From NCBI GenBank assembly GCA_964421085.1, contig CAYQVO010000060.1:1-10337 (forward strand): 10,337 nucleotides of DNA, read 5' to 3'. Numbering within the stretch: the first letter of the stretch is position 1; every line of letters begins with the position of its first letter. This DNA comes from CAYQVO01 sp964421085. GTDB lineage: Bacteria; Bdellovibrionota_C; UBA2361; CAYQVO01. The position numbers and the translations under genes are program-made. Shown here piece after piece: positions 1-6,014 of this stretch. Below the pieces are notes generated by a model. It was given only the letters and a program-made list of their open reading frames with translations, ran no database searches and was not told where the DNA came from.

Positions 1-2
1 GC

Positions 3-236
3 GGTGTTTTCGAGGATTCCCTCAAGAACGACGGATTTCGAAGCTCCATAACTGGTGCGGGAAAGCGACCGAGCTGGCGAGAGTTTCCATCCTGGGAGCT
101 CCATATCGGGAACGGCCGGGTCAGATGGCAGGATAGTGCGTATCAGAGCTGCCGCCGGCAGGGCGAGAAAGGCGCAGAGAATTCAAAGGAGAAGGTGGTC
201 TGGATTCAATCTCCAACCCTGGGCTTAAGGTTTTGA
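3..236 (+). other. Unassigned open frame entering from the left edge
   Basis: A reading frame stays open for 77 codons from the window edge to a TGA at 234-236. It has no start inside the window, so it could be the C-terminal end of a gene lying mostly to the left. The translation (for example GVFEDSLKNDGF near its beginning and VWIQSPTLGLRF at its end) does not match any family I recognise. Third-position base choice is only mildly coding-like, and an open stretch of this length could arise by chance. Apart from this frame, bases 1-335 hold nothing I can assign: no tRNA-like fold and no convincing promoter. Confidence 0.22.
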
Positions 237-335
237 TTTGTGAGAGAATAAATGCTCCCAGGGCCGCAAATCCCCCATTTTTTGCAGCTCAAGGAATTCC
301 ACCGGCGGTGCCGATATCTTCGACAGGGAGTTAAA

Positions 336-2042
336 GTGCCGGATTTTCAGAAAAGACGCGATAGACCCGTGCCGGCTGATGCCGAAGACAGGCAGCTTGT
401 CAATGCAATGATGGAAGCCGGAGAAGGCCGCAATTACCAGGTCTATGAGACCAGGCTCGACAGCAGGACGCTGTATAAGGCGGACAGAATAGTACCGTTT
501 CTCCGGTTGTCTGATGGCGATGTTTTCGTTGACGGCGGTTGCGGAACAGGCGATCTTGCCATGCTCATTGCCGACATGCACCCGGGTGTAGAAGTGTACG
601 GGCAGGATCTGACACACGAATACTTGAGACATCATGACCGCCTGAATCCGGTATATGGAAATCTCGAGAAACCATGCTTCCCTCCTGGTTCCGTCACTGC
701 AAAAACAATCGTCTCAACCATGCATGAGGTTGCAAGCTTCGGGAGTACCGGCTCGAGTACCGACAGTACTGACAGCGTTCTCAAGTCTGCATTTATCGAA
801 CTCGAGGACGGAGGTGTGCTGGTCCTCTGGGATTTCGTCAAGCCCGCCCTCCAGTCCGATATTTACATGGAGATTCCCGATCCTGAGACACGCGAGCTCT
901 TTTACAGGTTTCAGAAGGAGTTCAGCTTTGGTAACAACTTTCCATTCGAGGAGGTAAGTATCGAGGGAAAGGATCTGATCAGGCTGCGTCCGGAGTGGGC
1001 ATTTGAGTTCATTCTGCACAGTGCATACAGAGAAAACTGGAATCAGGAACTGCCTGAGCGTTACGGAAACGATACTGAAACCGAAATGCGCAAACGACTG
1101 GAGAAAGCCGGGTATGTCAATATCGTCAGCCAGAAAGAGACATCTGAGTATATCGTCAAGGAAGCAATGGAGGGGAAGATAAGGCTTTACACATATGAAG
1201 ACAGCGCCCTGACACAGATGGATATGATTGCGACACACGGTATATGGAAAGCGGAAAAGCCCGGTGCTCCTCCGGCGAAACATGGATCCGCAGACATACC
1301 CAGCTGTGACTATGAACAGCTTCTTTCTACGATATCCGTCCATACAGAAGGTGAAGATCCAAAGGTCGATATCGGCGATGTGAGTTTTCCTGCAGAAATG
1401 CCTCCCTTCTGCGGCTCCAGGCAGTTCTGCTTCCGGCTCAAAGATCACCCTGGAGCTGTTCTCATGATCCCGCGTGGCGACACACGGAATCATCACAATG
1501 CATTCAGATCGCTTTTCCAGATTGTCGACAGGAGGCAGATTCTCGAAGATTACGGGACTCCTCATATGAAGGTGCTCGATTTCGACAGGAGCGGGCCGCC
1601 TTACCGTTACATGGTGCAGGAGGCGATACCTGAAGGTGCCGTATGTGCCGCGGACCTTATCAGAAACGGTAAACTTTCTGAAGAAGACGTGCGGCAGATG
1701 GCAGAGATCGTGAACCGCTATGAAGAGGAGCAGGTCTGGCAGCTCAATATGAAGCCGCATTTATGGTACCGGGTGAAGGCCGAGGATGGTTCAACGCAGA
1801 TGGTGTATGCGTCAGGGAAAGTCTATCATTACAATGACAAGTGGGCATTCCGCAGAACGGGTCTGCTTCAATGGATTGATCCCGATTACTGCGAAAAGGC
1901 TGACGGCCCTGGTTCCCAACTTCCCCCTGCAGCTGAATGTCAGGCACTGTGTGACAACTGGGCTGACGACAAAAGGGAGGTCGTGCAGTGGTGGAGGAAG
2001 TATCTGTGGACGGAGAGAAAAGGCAGGATAAGGAGGATCTGA
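336..2042 (+). CDS. Class I SAM-dependent methyltransferase with long C-terminal domain of unknown fold
   Basis: The N-terminal half is a Rossmann-fold methyltransferase. Motif I is VFVDGGCGTG at about residues 63-72, an acidic residue ends the next strand (VYGQDL, D about 91), and a later strand reads GGVLVLWDF at about 159-167. The substrate cannot be read from sequence. From about residue 320 to 568 a second domain follows. Its pattern VQEAIPEGAVCAADLI, then a helix, then QLNMKPHLWYRV loosely recalls the kinase hinge and catalytic loop (D-x-K-P-x-N), but the catalytic Asp is replaced by Asn, so it may be a pseudokinase-like or unrelated fold. I prefer the GTG at 336 because GGGAG lies five bases upstream. 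An in-frame ATG at 252 would add 28 residues of non-protein-like sequence after a weaker GAGAG. The gene converges on the regulator with 16 bases between stops. It lies outside the main operon but may belong to the same pathway. The methyltransferase call is firm, the second domain is not. Confidence 0.8.
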   Translation: MPDFQKRRDRPVPADAEDRQLVNAMMEAGEGRNYQVYETRLDSRTLYKADRIVPFLRLSDGDVFVDGGCGTGDLAMLIADMHPGVEVYGQDLTHEYLRHHDRLNPVYGNLEKPCFPPGSVTAKTIVSTMHEVASFGSTGSSTDSTDSVLKSAFIELEDGGVLVLWDFVKPALQSDIYMEIPDPETRELFYRFQKEFSFGNNFPFEEVSIEGKDLIRLRPEWAFEFILHSAYRENWNQELPERYGNDTETEMRKRLEKAGYVNIVSQKETSEYIVKEAMEGKIRLYTYEDSALTQMDMIATHGIWKAEKPGAPPAKHGSADIPSCDYEQLLSTISVHTEGEDPKVDIGDVSFPAEMPPFCGSRQFCFRLKDHPGAVLMIPRGDTRNHHNAFRSLFQIVDRRQILEDYGTPHMKVLDFDRSGPPYRYMVQEAIPEGAVCAADLIRNGKLSEEDVRQMAEIVNRYEEEQVWQLNMKPHLWYRVKAEDGSTQMVYASGKVYHYNDKWAFRRTGLLQWIDPDYCEKADGPGSQLPPAAECQALCDNWADDKREVVQWWRKYLWTERKGRIRRI

Positions 2043-2058
2043 TTCGGCCTGCAACCGA

Positions 2059-3027
2059 TCAAAACGGCACCAGCACATGCTTCAGATCACGATACTTCGG
2101 GATCACTTTGAGCGACGCAATATTATTCCCGAATTTCTGAAGAAGACCTGTACTTACCGAAGATATCTCGGAATTGTCTGCAACCTCGATATTGAGTTCG
2201 AAATCCCACTGCCCCGCTCCGGAATAAAGAGCAACGGTGCAGGGGTGTGAAGCTGCGTATGTGACAAGCTCATTGAAAAATCCTGAGCGCCAGCTCTTTG
2301 TCGAGATGATGATCTTGTGCATCTGGCGCCCAATCTCGGATGGATTAAGTTCGAACATGTGACCGAGAATCACCTGTTTTTCAGCGAGCTTTTTGGCGCG
2401 CAGTTCGAATGTTGACAGCGGCATTTTGATCTTCTGAGCCATTGCACGCATTGACTCATTATTGAACCGTGTCAGAGCTCCAAGGACCTTTTTGTCTGTA
2501 TCATCAAGAGCAACCATCCCGCCCCGATGAGTCATCGTCATGGGGCTGCGGTCGAATTTCTTTCCTGACAGCAGATGCAGATATCCCCGGCTGAACCGGG
2601 TTACTGAAAACTGAAGCTCGATAACTTTGCTGCCAATGACATTCGGAAACTGAGTCGTAAGCTCTGCCAGATACTCTTCGACTGAATAAACACTTTCGAC
2701 ACAGAGAGAAATGCCGTAATTGAAATCTCCTCCAAGCTCTGCAAGCCACACAACCTGAGGAGAAGTTTTCAGGTATGTCAGCATTCTCCCGATATCCCGC
2801 GAACCTTCAGGGAGAACAGAAAAATAAACACCGAGAAAATGATACCCCACAGTCATTATGTTAATCCAGGGAACACGCACAATAATCTCTTTTTCAGCGA
2901 GATTTCTCAGGATATAGCGGATTGTATAAACTTGGAGACCGGTCTCTTTCGCAACCTCAGAGATCGGCTTATCTGCGTGCATCTGCATGCATGCGAGCAC
3001 CTTCGCTTCTTTTTCTGTGATCTTCAC
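2059..3027 (-). CDS. Lrp/AsnC-type transcriptional regulator with duplicated HTH-RAM architecture
   Basis: This 322-residue DNA-binding regulator looks like two Lrp/AsnC units in tandem. A first winged helix-turn-helix occupies about residues 5-50 (AKVLACMQMHADKPISEVAK then GLQVYTIRYIL), followed by a RAM-like ligand/oligomerisation domain (ELGGDFNYGISLCV at about 97-110). A second winged helix-turn-helix lies at about 175-222 (DTDKKVLGALTRF, with recognition-helix region PLSTFELRAKKL), and a second RAM-like domain contains GAGQWDFELNIEV at about 270-282. Classical Lrp proteins are about half this length. RAM domains of the family usually bind amino acids. The start is GTG, preceded by GGAAGGGG. 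The gene is transcribed away from the eight-gene operon, so its promoter faces the operon promoter across 132 bases. That fits autoregulation and control of the operon (inference). The effector is unknown. Confidence 0.82.
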   Translation of the reverse strand: MKITEKEAKVLACMQMHADKPISEVAKETGLQVYTIRYILRNLAEKEIIVRVPWINIMTVGYHFLGVYFSVLPEGSRDIGRMLTYLKTSPQVVWLAELGGDFNYGISLCVESVYSVEEYLAELTTQFPNVIGSKVIELQFSVTRFSRGYLHLLSGKKFDRSPMTMTHRGGMVALDDTDKKVLGALTRFNNESMRAMAQKIKMPLSTFELRAKKLAEKQVILGHMFELNPSEIGRQMHKIIISTKSWRSGFFNELVTYAASHPCTVALYSGAGQWDFELNIEVADNSEISSVSTGLLQKFGNNIASLKVIPKYRDLKHVLVPF

Positions 3028-3159
3028 TGCCCCTTCCCTGCCTCGATATCTGTTCCTATGAACAGGTTCTGACCCGAGTTTTGCATATACGTACAGCGCT
3101 TTGCAAAGGTGAATTCCTGAGCGCGATAGTGCGGTTACAAGGTAAGGAAGGATCGTTTT
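3028..3159. promoter_or_regulatory. Divergent control region between regulator and operon
   Basis: These 132 bases must hold the promoters of both the minus-strand regulator and the plus-strand operon. A weak sigma70-like pair for the operon is TTGCAA (3101-3106) and GATAGT (3125-3130), 18 bases apart. If the host is an archaeon, GCATATAC (3083-3090) could instead act as a TATA element. TTTGCA occurs at 3080-3085 and again at 3100-3105, starting exactly 20 bases apart, about two helical turns. The second copy is part of the palindrome TTTGCAAA. These are candidate sites for an Lrp-like protein. The ribosome binding site of the first operon gene, AAGGAAGGA, lies seven bases before its ATG. Confidence 0.5.
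3050..3065. promoter_or_regulatory. Inverted repeat, candidate operator
   Basis: CTGTTC-CTAT-GAACAG is a perfect inverted repeat with 6-base arms and a 4-base centre. It sits 22 bases upstream of the regulator's GTG, in the divergent region. It could be an operator for the Lrp-like protein or a small hairpin in its leader. Position and symmetry are seen directly, the function is inference. Confidence 0.4.
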
Positions 3160-3633
3160 ATGAAAAGAGAAATCCAGGTAAACCGGGAAAAGGCGGCAGT
3201 AAGTGGTGCGGTACCATCGAACCCCGGCCTTTGCCCGCTATCAGAGCTTCCAAAGATCAAAGTAGTCACAGACGGCCCTTTTGGAACCGCCTTCACACGG
3301 CTTGAAAGGCTCATCACCAGCGCACCAATTCTTCTCTCACCGCAGAAAGAATATGTTTTCGAACTTAAAGGGGAGGAACTCCATATCTCTCCCGCCAGGG
3401 GAGTTCTGGGCACCGTCGAGGTTGGAGGGGACGATGTCATTCACCTCATGAAAGTCGAGAAAGGTTCAGGAGATGAGACCCGCTACACTTTTCAGGCAGA
3501 GGAAAGAATTTTTGCCGTTGTAACTCATGATGGAGCGCCACGGAAGAAAAGCGCTTCCACTTCGCGTACGACATCTCCCTGGCGCTCTTCTTCTTCCTCA
3601 GAAAGCAGTCGCGGCCGATCGGGTGAACGTTGA
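3160..3633 (+). CDS. Unknown protein with Ser/Arg-rich tail, first gene of the operon; possible leader or peptide-binding protein
   Basis: I do not recognise this 157-residue protein. Residues about 30-124 look like a small folded domain with several predicted beta strands (KIKVVTDGPFGTAF, KEYVFELKGEELHIS, RYTFQAEERIFAVV). From about residue 125 the character changes abruptly to a Ser/Arg-rich tail ending SSSSSESSRGRSGER. The tail resembles the repeat unit of the next gene (ESSRGR occurs in both), so this may be a precursor-like protein with one copy of the repeat. There is a conflict: a different frame at 3531-3626 has much stronger coding character, so the tail may be a frameshift product or an overprinted segment. 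Translation starts at ATG after AAGGAAGGA. It ends with a double stop, TGA TAA, and the next gene begins 12 bases on in the same frame. No signal peptide or membrane segment is visible. Confidence 0.6.
   Translation: MKREIQVNREKAAVSGAVPSNPGLCPLSELPKIKVVTDGPFGTAFTRLERLITSAPILLSPQKEYVFELKGEELHISPARGVLGTVEVGGDDVIHLMKVEKGSGDETRYTFQAEERIFAVVTHDGAPRKKSASTSRTTSPWRSSSSSESSRGRSGER
3531..3626 (+). other. Alternative coding-like frame overlapping the tail of the first operon gene
   Basis: In the frame starting at 3531, directly after an in-frame TGA at 3528-3530, about 30 codons read as ordinary protein (ATEEKRFHFAYDISLALFFF) up to a TGA at 3624-3626. By hand count 27 of 30 codons from 3534 end in G or C, against about 15 of 32 in the frame of the annotated gene. 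A one-base backward shift near 3531-3545 would join it smoothly to the upstream beta-rich domain. It may be a sequencing error, a real frameshift, or chance. No canonical slippery heptamer is visible. Confidence 0.35.
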
Positions 3634-3639
3634 TAAGGA
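3623..3639 (+). repeat. Duplicated gene-end/ribosome-binding-site segment, copy 1
   Basis: GTGAACGTTGATAAGGA spans the last codons, double stop and Shine-Dalgarno at the junction of the first and second operon genes. It matches the junction at 3875-3891 in 16 of 17 positions, which indicates a local duplication. The AAGGAG here ends five bases before the ATG of the repeat peptide and fixes its start. Confidence 0.7.
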
Positions 3640-3645
3640 GACACC

Positions 3646-3885
3646 ATGTATCACAGACAGTCTGGAGAAAGCAGTTTTGGAAGCTCGCGCGGCGAAAGCT
3701 CGAGAGGGAGAACCGCGGGAGAAAGCATGCGGAACATCCGCCGCTCGAGCGAAAGCAGCCGGGCCCGTAATGCCGGTGAAGGTGTGAGCGCAGTTTCAAA
3801 GGGTGAAAGCTGCCGTGCCGTCTCGAGGAGCGAGAGCATGAGACGCAGTCTGAGCAGCAGAGAGAGTTCCTGGAGTGAACGTTAA
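3646..3885 (+). CDS. Ser/Arg/Glu/Gly-rich tandem-repeat peptide, candidate RiPP precursor or carrier peptide
   Basis: The gene encodes 79 residues, about 24 of them Ser, 15 Arg, 9 Glu and 8 Gly. Glu occurs at 8, 17, 26, 36, 45, 54, 63 and 73, a spacing of 9 or 10 throughout, with a last Glu at 78. The residue before Glu is Gly five times, Ser twice and Arg once. The residue after is Ser in seven of eight. At +3 Arg occurs five times. The unit is therefore roughly [GS]-E-S-[SMC]-R plus four variable residues, about eight times over. The peptide is basic and probably disordered, with one Cys (56) and no signal peptide, membrane segment or separate leader. It has a strong AAGGAG and a double TAA stop. 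It is followed by two radical SAM enzymes, a kinase-like protein, an ATP-grasp ligase and transferases, which suggests it is their substrate. It does not match a RiPP family I know. A non-RiPP role such as RNA binding or carrier scaffold remains possible. Confidence 0.72.
   Translation: MYHRQSGESSFGSSRGESSRGRTAGESMRNIRRSSESSRARNAGEGVSAVSKGESCRAVSRSESMRRSLSSRESSWSER
3664..3882 (+). repeat. Eight-fold 9-10 residue coding repeat (G/S-E-S units)
   Basis: The repeat covers residues 7-79 of the small peptide gene, with units beginning at residues 7, 16, 25, 35, 44, 53, 62 and 72. At DNA level the units have drifted: the Gly codon varies between GGA, GGC and GGT, Glu between GAA and GAG, and Ser between AGC and AGT. 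The protein pattern nevertheless persists, which points to selection on the peptide. The unit at residue 44 is the most divergent (Ser replaced by Gly) and the last is shortened. Confidence 0.75.
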
Positions 3886-3891
3886 TAAGGA
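3875..3891 (+). repeat. Duplicated gene-end/ribosome-binding-site segment, copy 2
   Basis: GTGAACGTTAATAAGGA repeats the segment at 3623-3639 with one change. It carries the last codons and TAA TAA stop of the repeat peptide and the AAGGA that serves the radical SAM gene starting at 3898, six bases downstream. Confidence 0.7.
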
Positions 3892-3897
3892 ACAGTC

Positions 3898-5352
3898 ATG
3901 ACCGGCGCTGAACACAGAAAGAAAGTTCTCTTCGTAAATCCGGGCAACGTCCCGTTCACGGAAGCATCACTTCTGATTGAACCGATTGATGTCCTTTCGC
4001 TCGGATCCTTCGCGGCAGCGCTCGGTCATGATGTTACAATTCGCGATTTTGACAGGGAAAGAATTTCTGGAATAAGAGCGCTGACTGTACTGGAATCTCT
4101 GAAGCCCGATGCTGTGGTCATTCCCTTTGACTATCACATCCCTCTTTTTACCAGCGAGGCAATCCCGGGTGTTAGAGAGCTTGTCCAGGTGGCAGCGGAA
4201 CTAGGCTCCTGTGTTGTGACTGGAGGAAAGGCGGCAAAGAGATATCCGGGGCTCTTCCTCGCTTCTCCTCAGTGCGTATCTGTTCATGGAGAAATGGAGC
4301 CTGCTCTTGAAGAACTCCTCGCGCTCGAAGAGTGGTCAGAGGAATCCCTGAGCCGGGTCAAAGGCATATCCTTCATCTCGAGAAACGGTCTTCAGCACAC
4401 ACCGCTCCGAACAGAGCCCTTTGACATTGAAAAACTGCCGCTGCCTGATCGCACTCTGCTCCCGGCTGCTTCCTACATTGATGTCCGGAGCATCCTGACC
4501 AGCAGAAGCTGTATCGAGCGGTGCAGGTTCTGTTCAGTTCATCAGTTCTGGGGAACGTGGCGGGCGCGCTCTCCTGAGAGGGTTGTCAGTGAAATTGAAT
4601 CTCTTGTTTCCAATGGCGCAGAAAAAATCATTTTTCTTGACGATAATGCAATGGCAGGCGGACACCGCATCCGGCACATCTGCTCTCTCCTTGCGGCGCG
4701 CCGCCTGCCCGTTGCTCTCGGTTGCCTTGGAACTTCGTCTTCCTGCGAGCCTTCGCTTCTCTCACTGATGTATCAGGCAGGATTCAGGTGGATTCACGTA
4801 GGCGCTGAATCCGGAAGTGATCGCGTGCTCTCTTCGCTCAACAAACGCGCAACAGTTGAAATGAATGCGAAGGCGTTCGAAAACTGCAGAAATGCAGGTC
4901 TTCGAATCCGGACAAGCTGGATTCTTGACGCGCCTTCGATGGAGGCAGAAGACCTGAGGAAAACAATAGATGCTCTTCTCGCGAGCGGTTCTGACGAGAT
5001 ACGGGCACACTTCTTCACTTTGAGGACTGATTCTCCTTTTTGTGATAAATTCATGAGCGACGGGAATGACCATGCGTCGATGCCTGAGCAGTACATTCAT
5101 TCAAGTCGCCCGATGCCCCGCGATTCCCGCATCGCACAGGCGATGGGGGTGACAATTCCTGAAAGTTTCATGCGAATCGAGATTCAGCGGCTCTGTGATG
5201 CCCTGGGTTCGAAGGGATACAAAGTGATTCACGAGCCATCCGAATGGGCGTCTCTTTCCGCCGCAGAAATTTCGGATTCTGATTTCAGGTTTATATCGTT
5301 CTGCCCTGCAAGATACGGCATTGGATGGAGGACTGAAAAATGCAGGCAATAA
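3898..5352 (+). CDS. B12-binding-type radical SAM enzyme
   Basis: This 484-residue enzyme has the layout of cobalamin-dependent radical SAM proteins. An N-terminal Rossmann-like domain (KKVLFVNPGN at 8-17, then SLGSFAAALGHDVTIRD at about 34-50) is followed by the linker PLPDRTLLP (181-189) and a radical SAM barrel whose cluster motif CIERCRFC places Cys 205, 209 and 212 on a 4Fe-4S cluster. FLDDNAMAGG (247-256) and VGAESGSDRVLSSLNK (301-316) are typical of the B12-radical SAM/MiaB-like branch. I see no DxHxxG cobalamin-ligand motif, as in many members of the class. Members methylate unreactive carbons or make other C-C or C-S changes, including on RiPP peptides. The substrate here is unknown; its position directly after the repeat peptide suggests that peptide. 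ATG follows AAGGA by six bases. The 3' end overlaps the next gene by 13 bases, so translation is probably coupled. Confidence 0.88.
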   Translation: MTGAEHRKKVLFVNPGNVPFTEASLLIEPIDVLSLGSFAAALGHDVTIRDFDRERISGIRALTVLESLKPDAVVIPFDYHIPLFTSEAIPGVRELVQVAAELGSCVVTGGKAAKRYPGLFLASPQCVSVHGEMEPALEELLALEEWSEESLSRVKGISFISRNGLQHTPLRTEPFDIEKLPLPDRTLLPAASYIDVRSILTSRSCIERCRFCSVHQFWGTWRARSPERVVSEIESLVSNGAEKIIFLDDNAMAGGHRIRHICSLLAARRLPVALGCLGTSSSCEPSLLSLMYQAGFRWIHVGAESGSDRVLSSLNKRATVEMNAKAFENCRNAGLRIRTSWILDAPSMEAEDLRKTIDALLASGSDEIRAHFFTLRTDSPFCDKFMSDGNDHASMPEQYIHSSRPMPRDSRIAQAMGVTIPESFMRIEIQRLCDALGSKGYKVIHEPSEWASLSAAEISDSDFRFISFCPARYGIGWRTEKCRQ

Positions 5353-6014
5353 GAATCAGCGTAACCGGGGGAATGGGGTGCGGAAAAAGCACACTCTGCA
5401 GAGGACTGGCAAATGCGGCGCGAATGCGGCATCTGACAGTTTATGTAATAGAGGTCGACGCGCTGCGTGCCCGGATGCTCGAAGATACCCACAGGTCAGC
5501 GTATCGAAGGCTTCAGGAAAAGATCGTGCTGAGGTTCGGAGCGGCTGTTCGGAATGCCCGGGGAGGAGTAGACCGCTTCTCGCTTTCGCAGATAGCATAC
5601 CGCAACCTGCGGGTGAAAAAGCAGCTTGATGCAATCATCGACCCCGCGCTCAGACAGGAGATTGAGAAAGAGGTCAGAGGGAAAGATGGACTTGTGCTGA
5701 TCGATTATGCGCTCGCAGTAGAGAAAAATCTTCTGGCTCTTTCGGACTACAATTCGCTGCTTGTCGAGTGCATGCGATCCACTCAGCTTCAGAGGCTTTC
5801 CCCGGGCGATCTGCCTCTCTGGCAGATAAAGGCGCGGTTGCTGAGTCAGTTTTCAAGCTGCGAAGAAGAGCGGCGTATCTGTTCTGCTCAGAAAAACGCG
5901 GGCAGAGGGTTCCTCTTCAAAGTGTGGAATGAAGAGACTTTGAGCGAGTGGCGGTGCATGAGGCTTCTCGACCGGATTCTCGAGGCAAACAGGGAAGAAG
6001 AAGGTGAACAATGA
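5340..6014 (+). CDS. CoaE-like P-loop kinase (dephospho-CoA kinase fold, probably repurposed)
   Basis: This 224-residue protein has a Walker A loop GGMGCGKST at 10-18. The order of further elements follows dephospho-CoA kinase: an acidic residue at the second strand (VIEVDALRARMLED, D40), a FGAAV segment at about 66-70, GGVDRFSLSQIAYRN at about 75-89, a IIDPAL motif where CoaE normally has HP, and a late strand LLVECM. CoaE phosphorylates the ribose 3'-OH of dephospho-CoA. Here the conserved HP is DP, the middle and C-terminal parts are divergent, and the gene sits inside a modification operon, so a specialised substrate (a peptide hydroxyl or a small molecule) is more likely than housekeeping CoA synthesis (inference). 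GGAGG lies eight bases before the ATG. The stop overlaps the next start as ATGA. Confidence 0.75.
   Translation: MQAIRISVTGGMGCGKSTLCRGLANAARMRHLTVYVIEVDALRARMLEDTHRSAYRRLQEKIVLRFGAAVRNARGGVDRFSLSQIAYRNLRVKKQLDAIIDPALRQEIEKEVRGKDGLVLIDYALAVEKNLLALSDYNSLLVECMRSTQLQRLSPGDLPLWQIKARLLSQFSSCEEERRICSAQKNAGRGFLFKVWNEETLSEWRCMRLLDRILEANREEEGEQ

Noticed and set aside
217..263. Inverted repeat CCCTGGG / CCCAGGG upstream of the first methyltransferase
   Set aside because: The arms are only 7 bases with a 33-base loop and no extension, so chance is likely.
252..335. ATG at 252 as start of the first methyltransferase
   Set aside because: The added 28 residues do not look like protein, and GTG 336 has a better placed Shine-Dalgarno (GGGAG, five bases). 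Not excluded experimentally.
714..1760. Long minus-strand open frame of 348 codons inside the methyltransferase gene
   Set aside because: It lies wholly antisense to a gene with clear methyltransferase motifs, and its translation is rich in His, Cys and Arg without recognisable domains. It is a shadow of the plus-strand codon pattern.
2041..2060. Weak hairpin GAT-T-CGG / CCGATC between the convergent genes as a bidirectional terminator
   Set aside because: It has only six pairs with a bulge and no T run on either strand. It overlaps the end of both genes.
3527..3787. Open frame of 86 codons bridging the first operon gene and the repeat peptide
   Set aside because: It crosses two genes out of frame, its translation is Ala/Lys/Arg/Glu-rich as expected from shifting the Ser/Arg/Glu repeats, and it has no ribosome binding site.
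3646..3885. CRISPR-like or simple DNA repeat array
   Set aside because: The repetition is at the protein level with a 27-30 base period and diverged DNA. There are no identical repeats or spacers.
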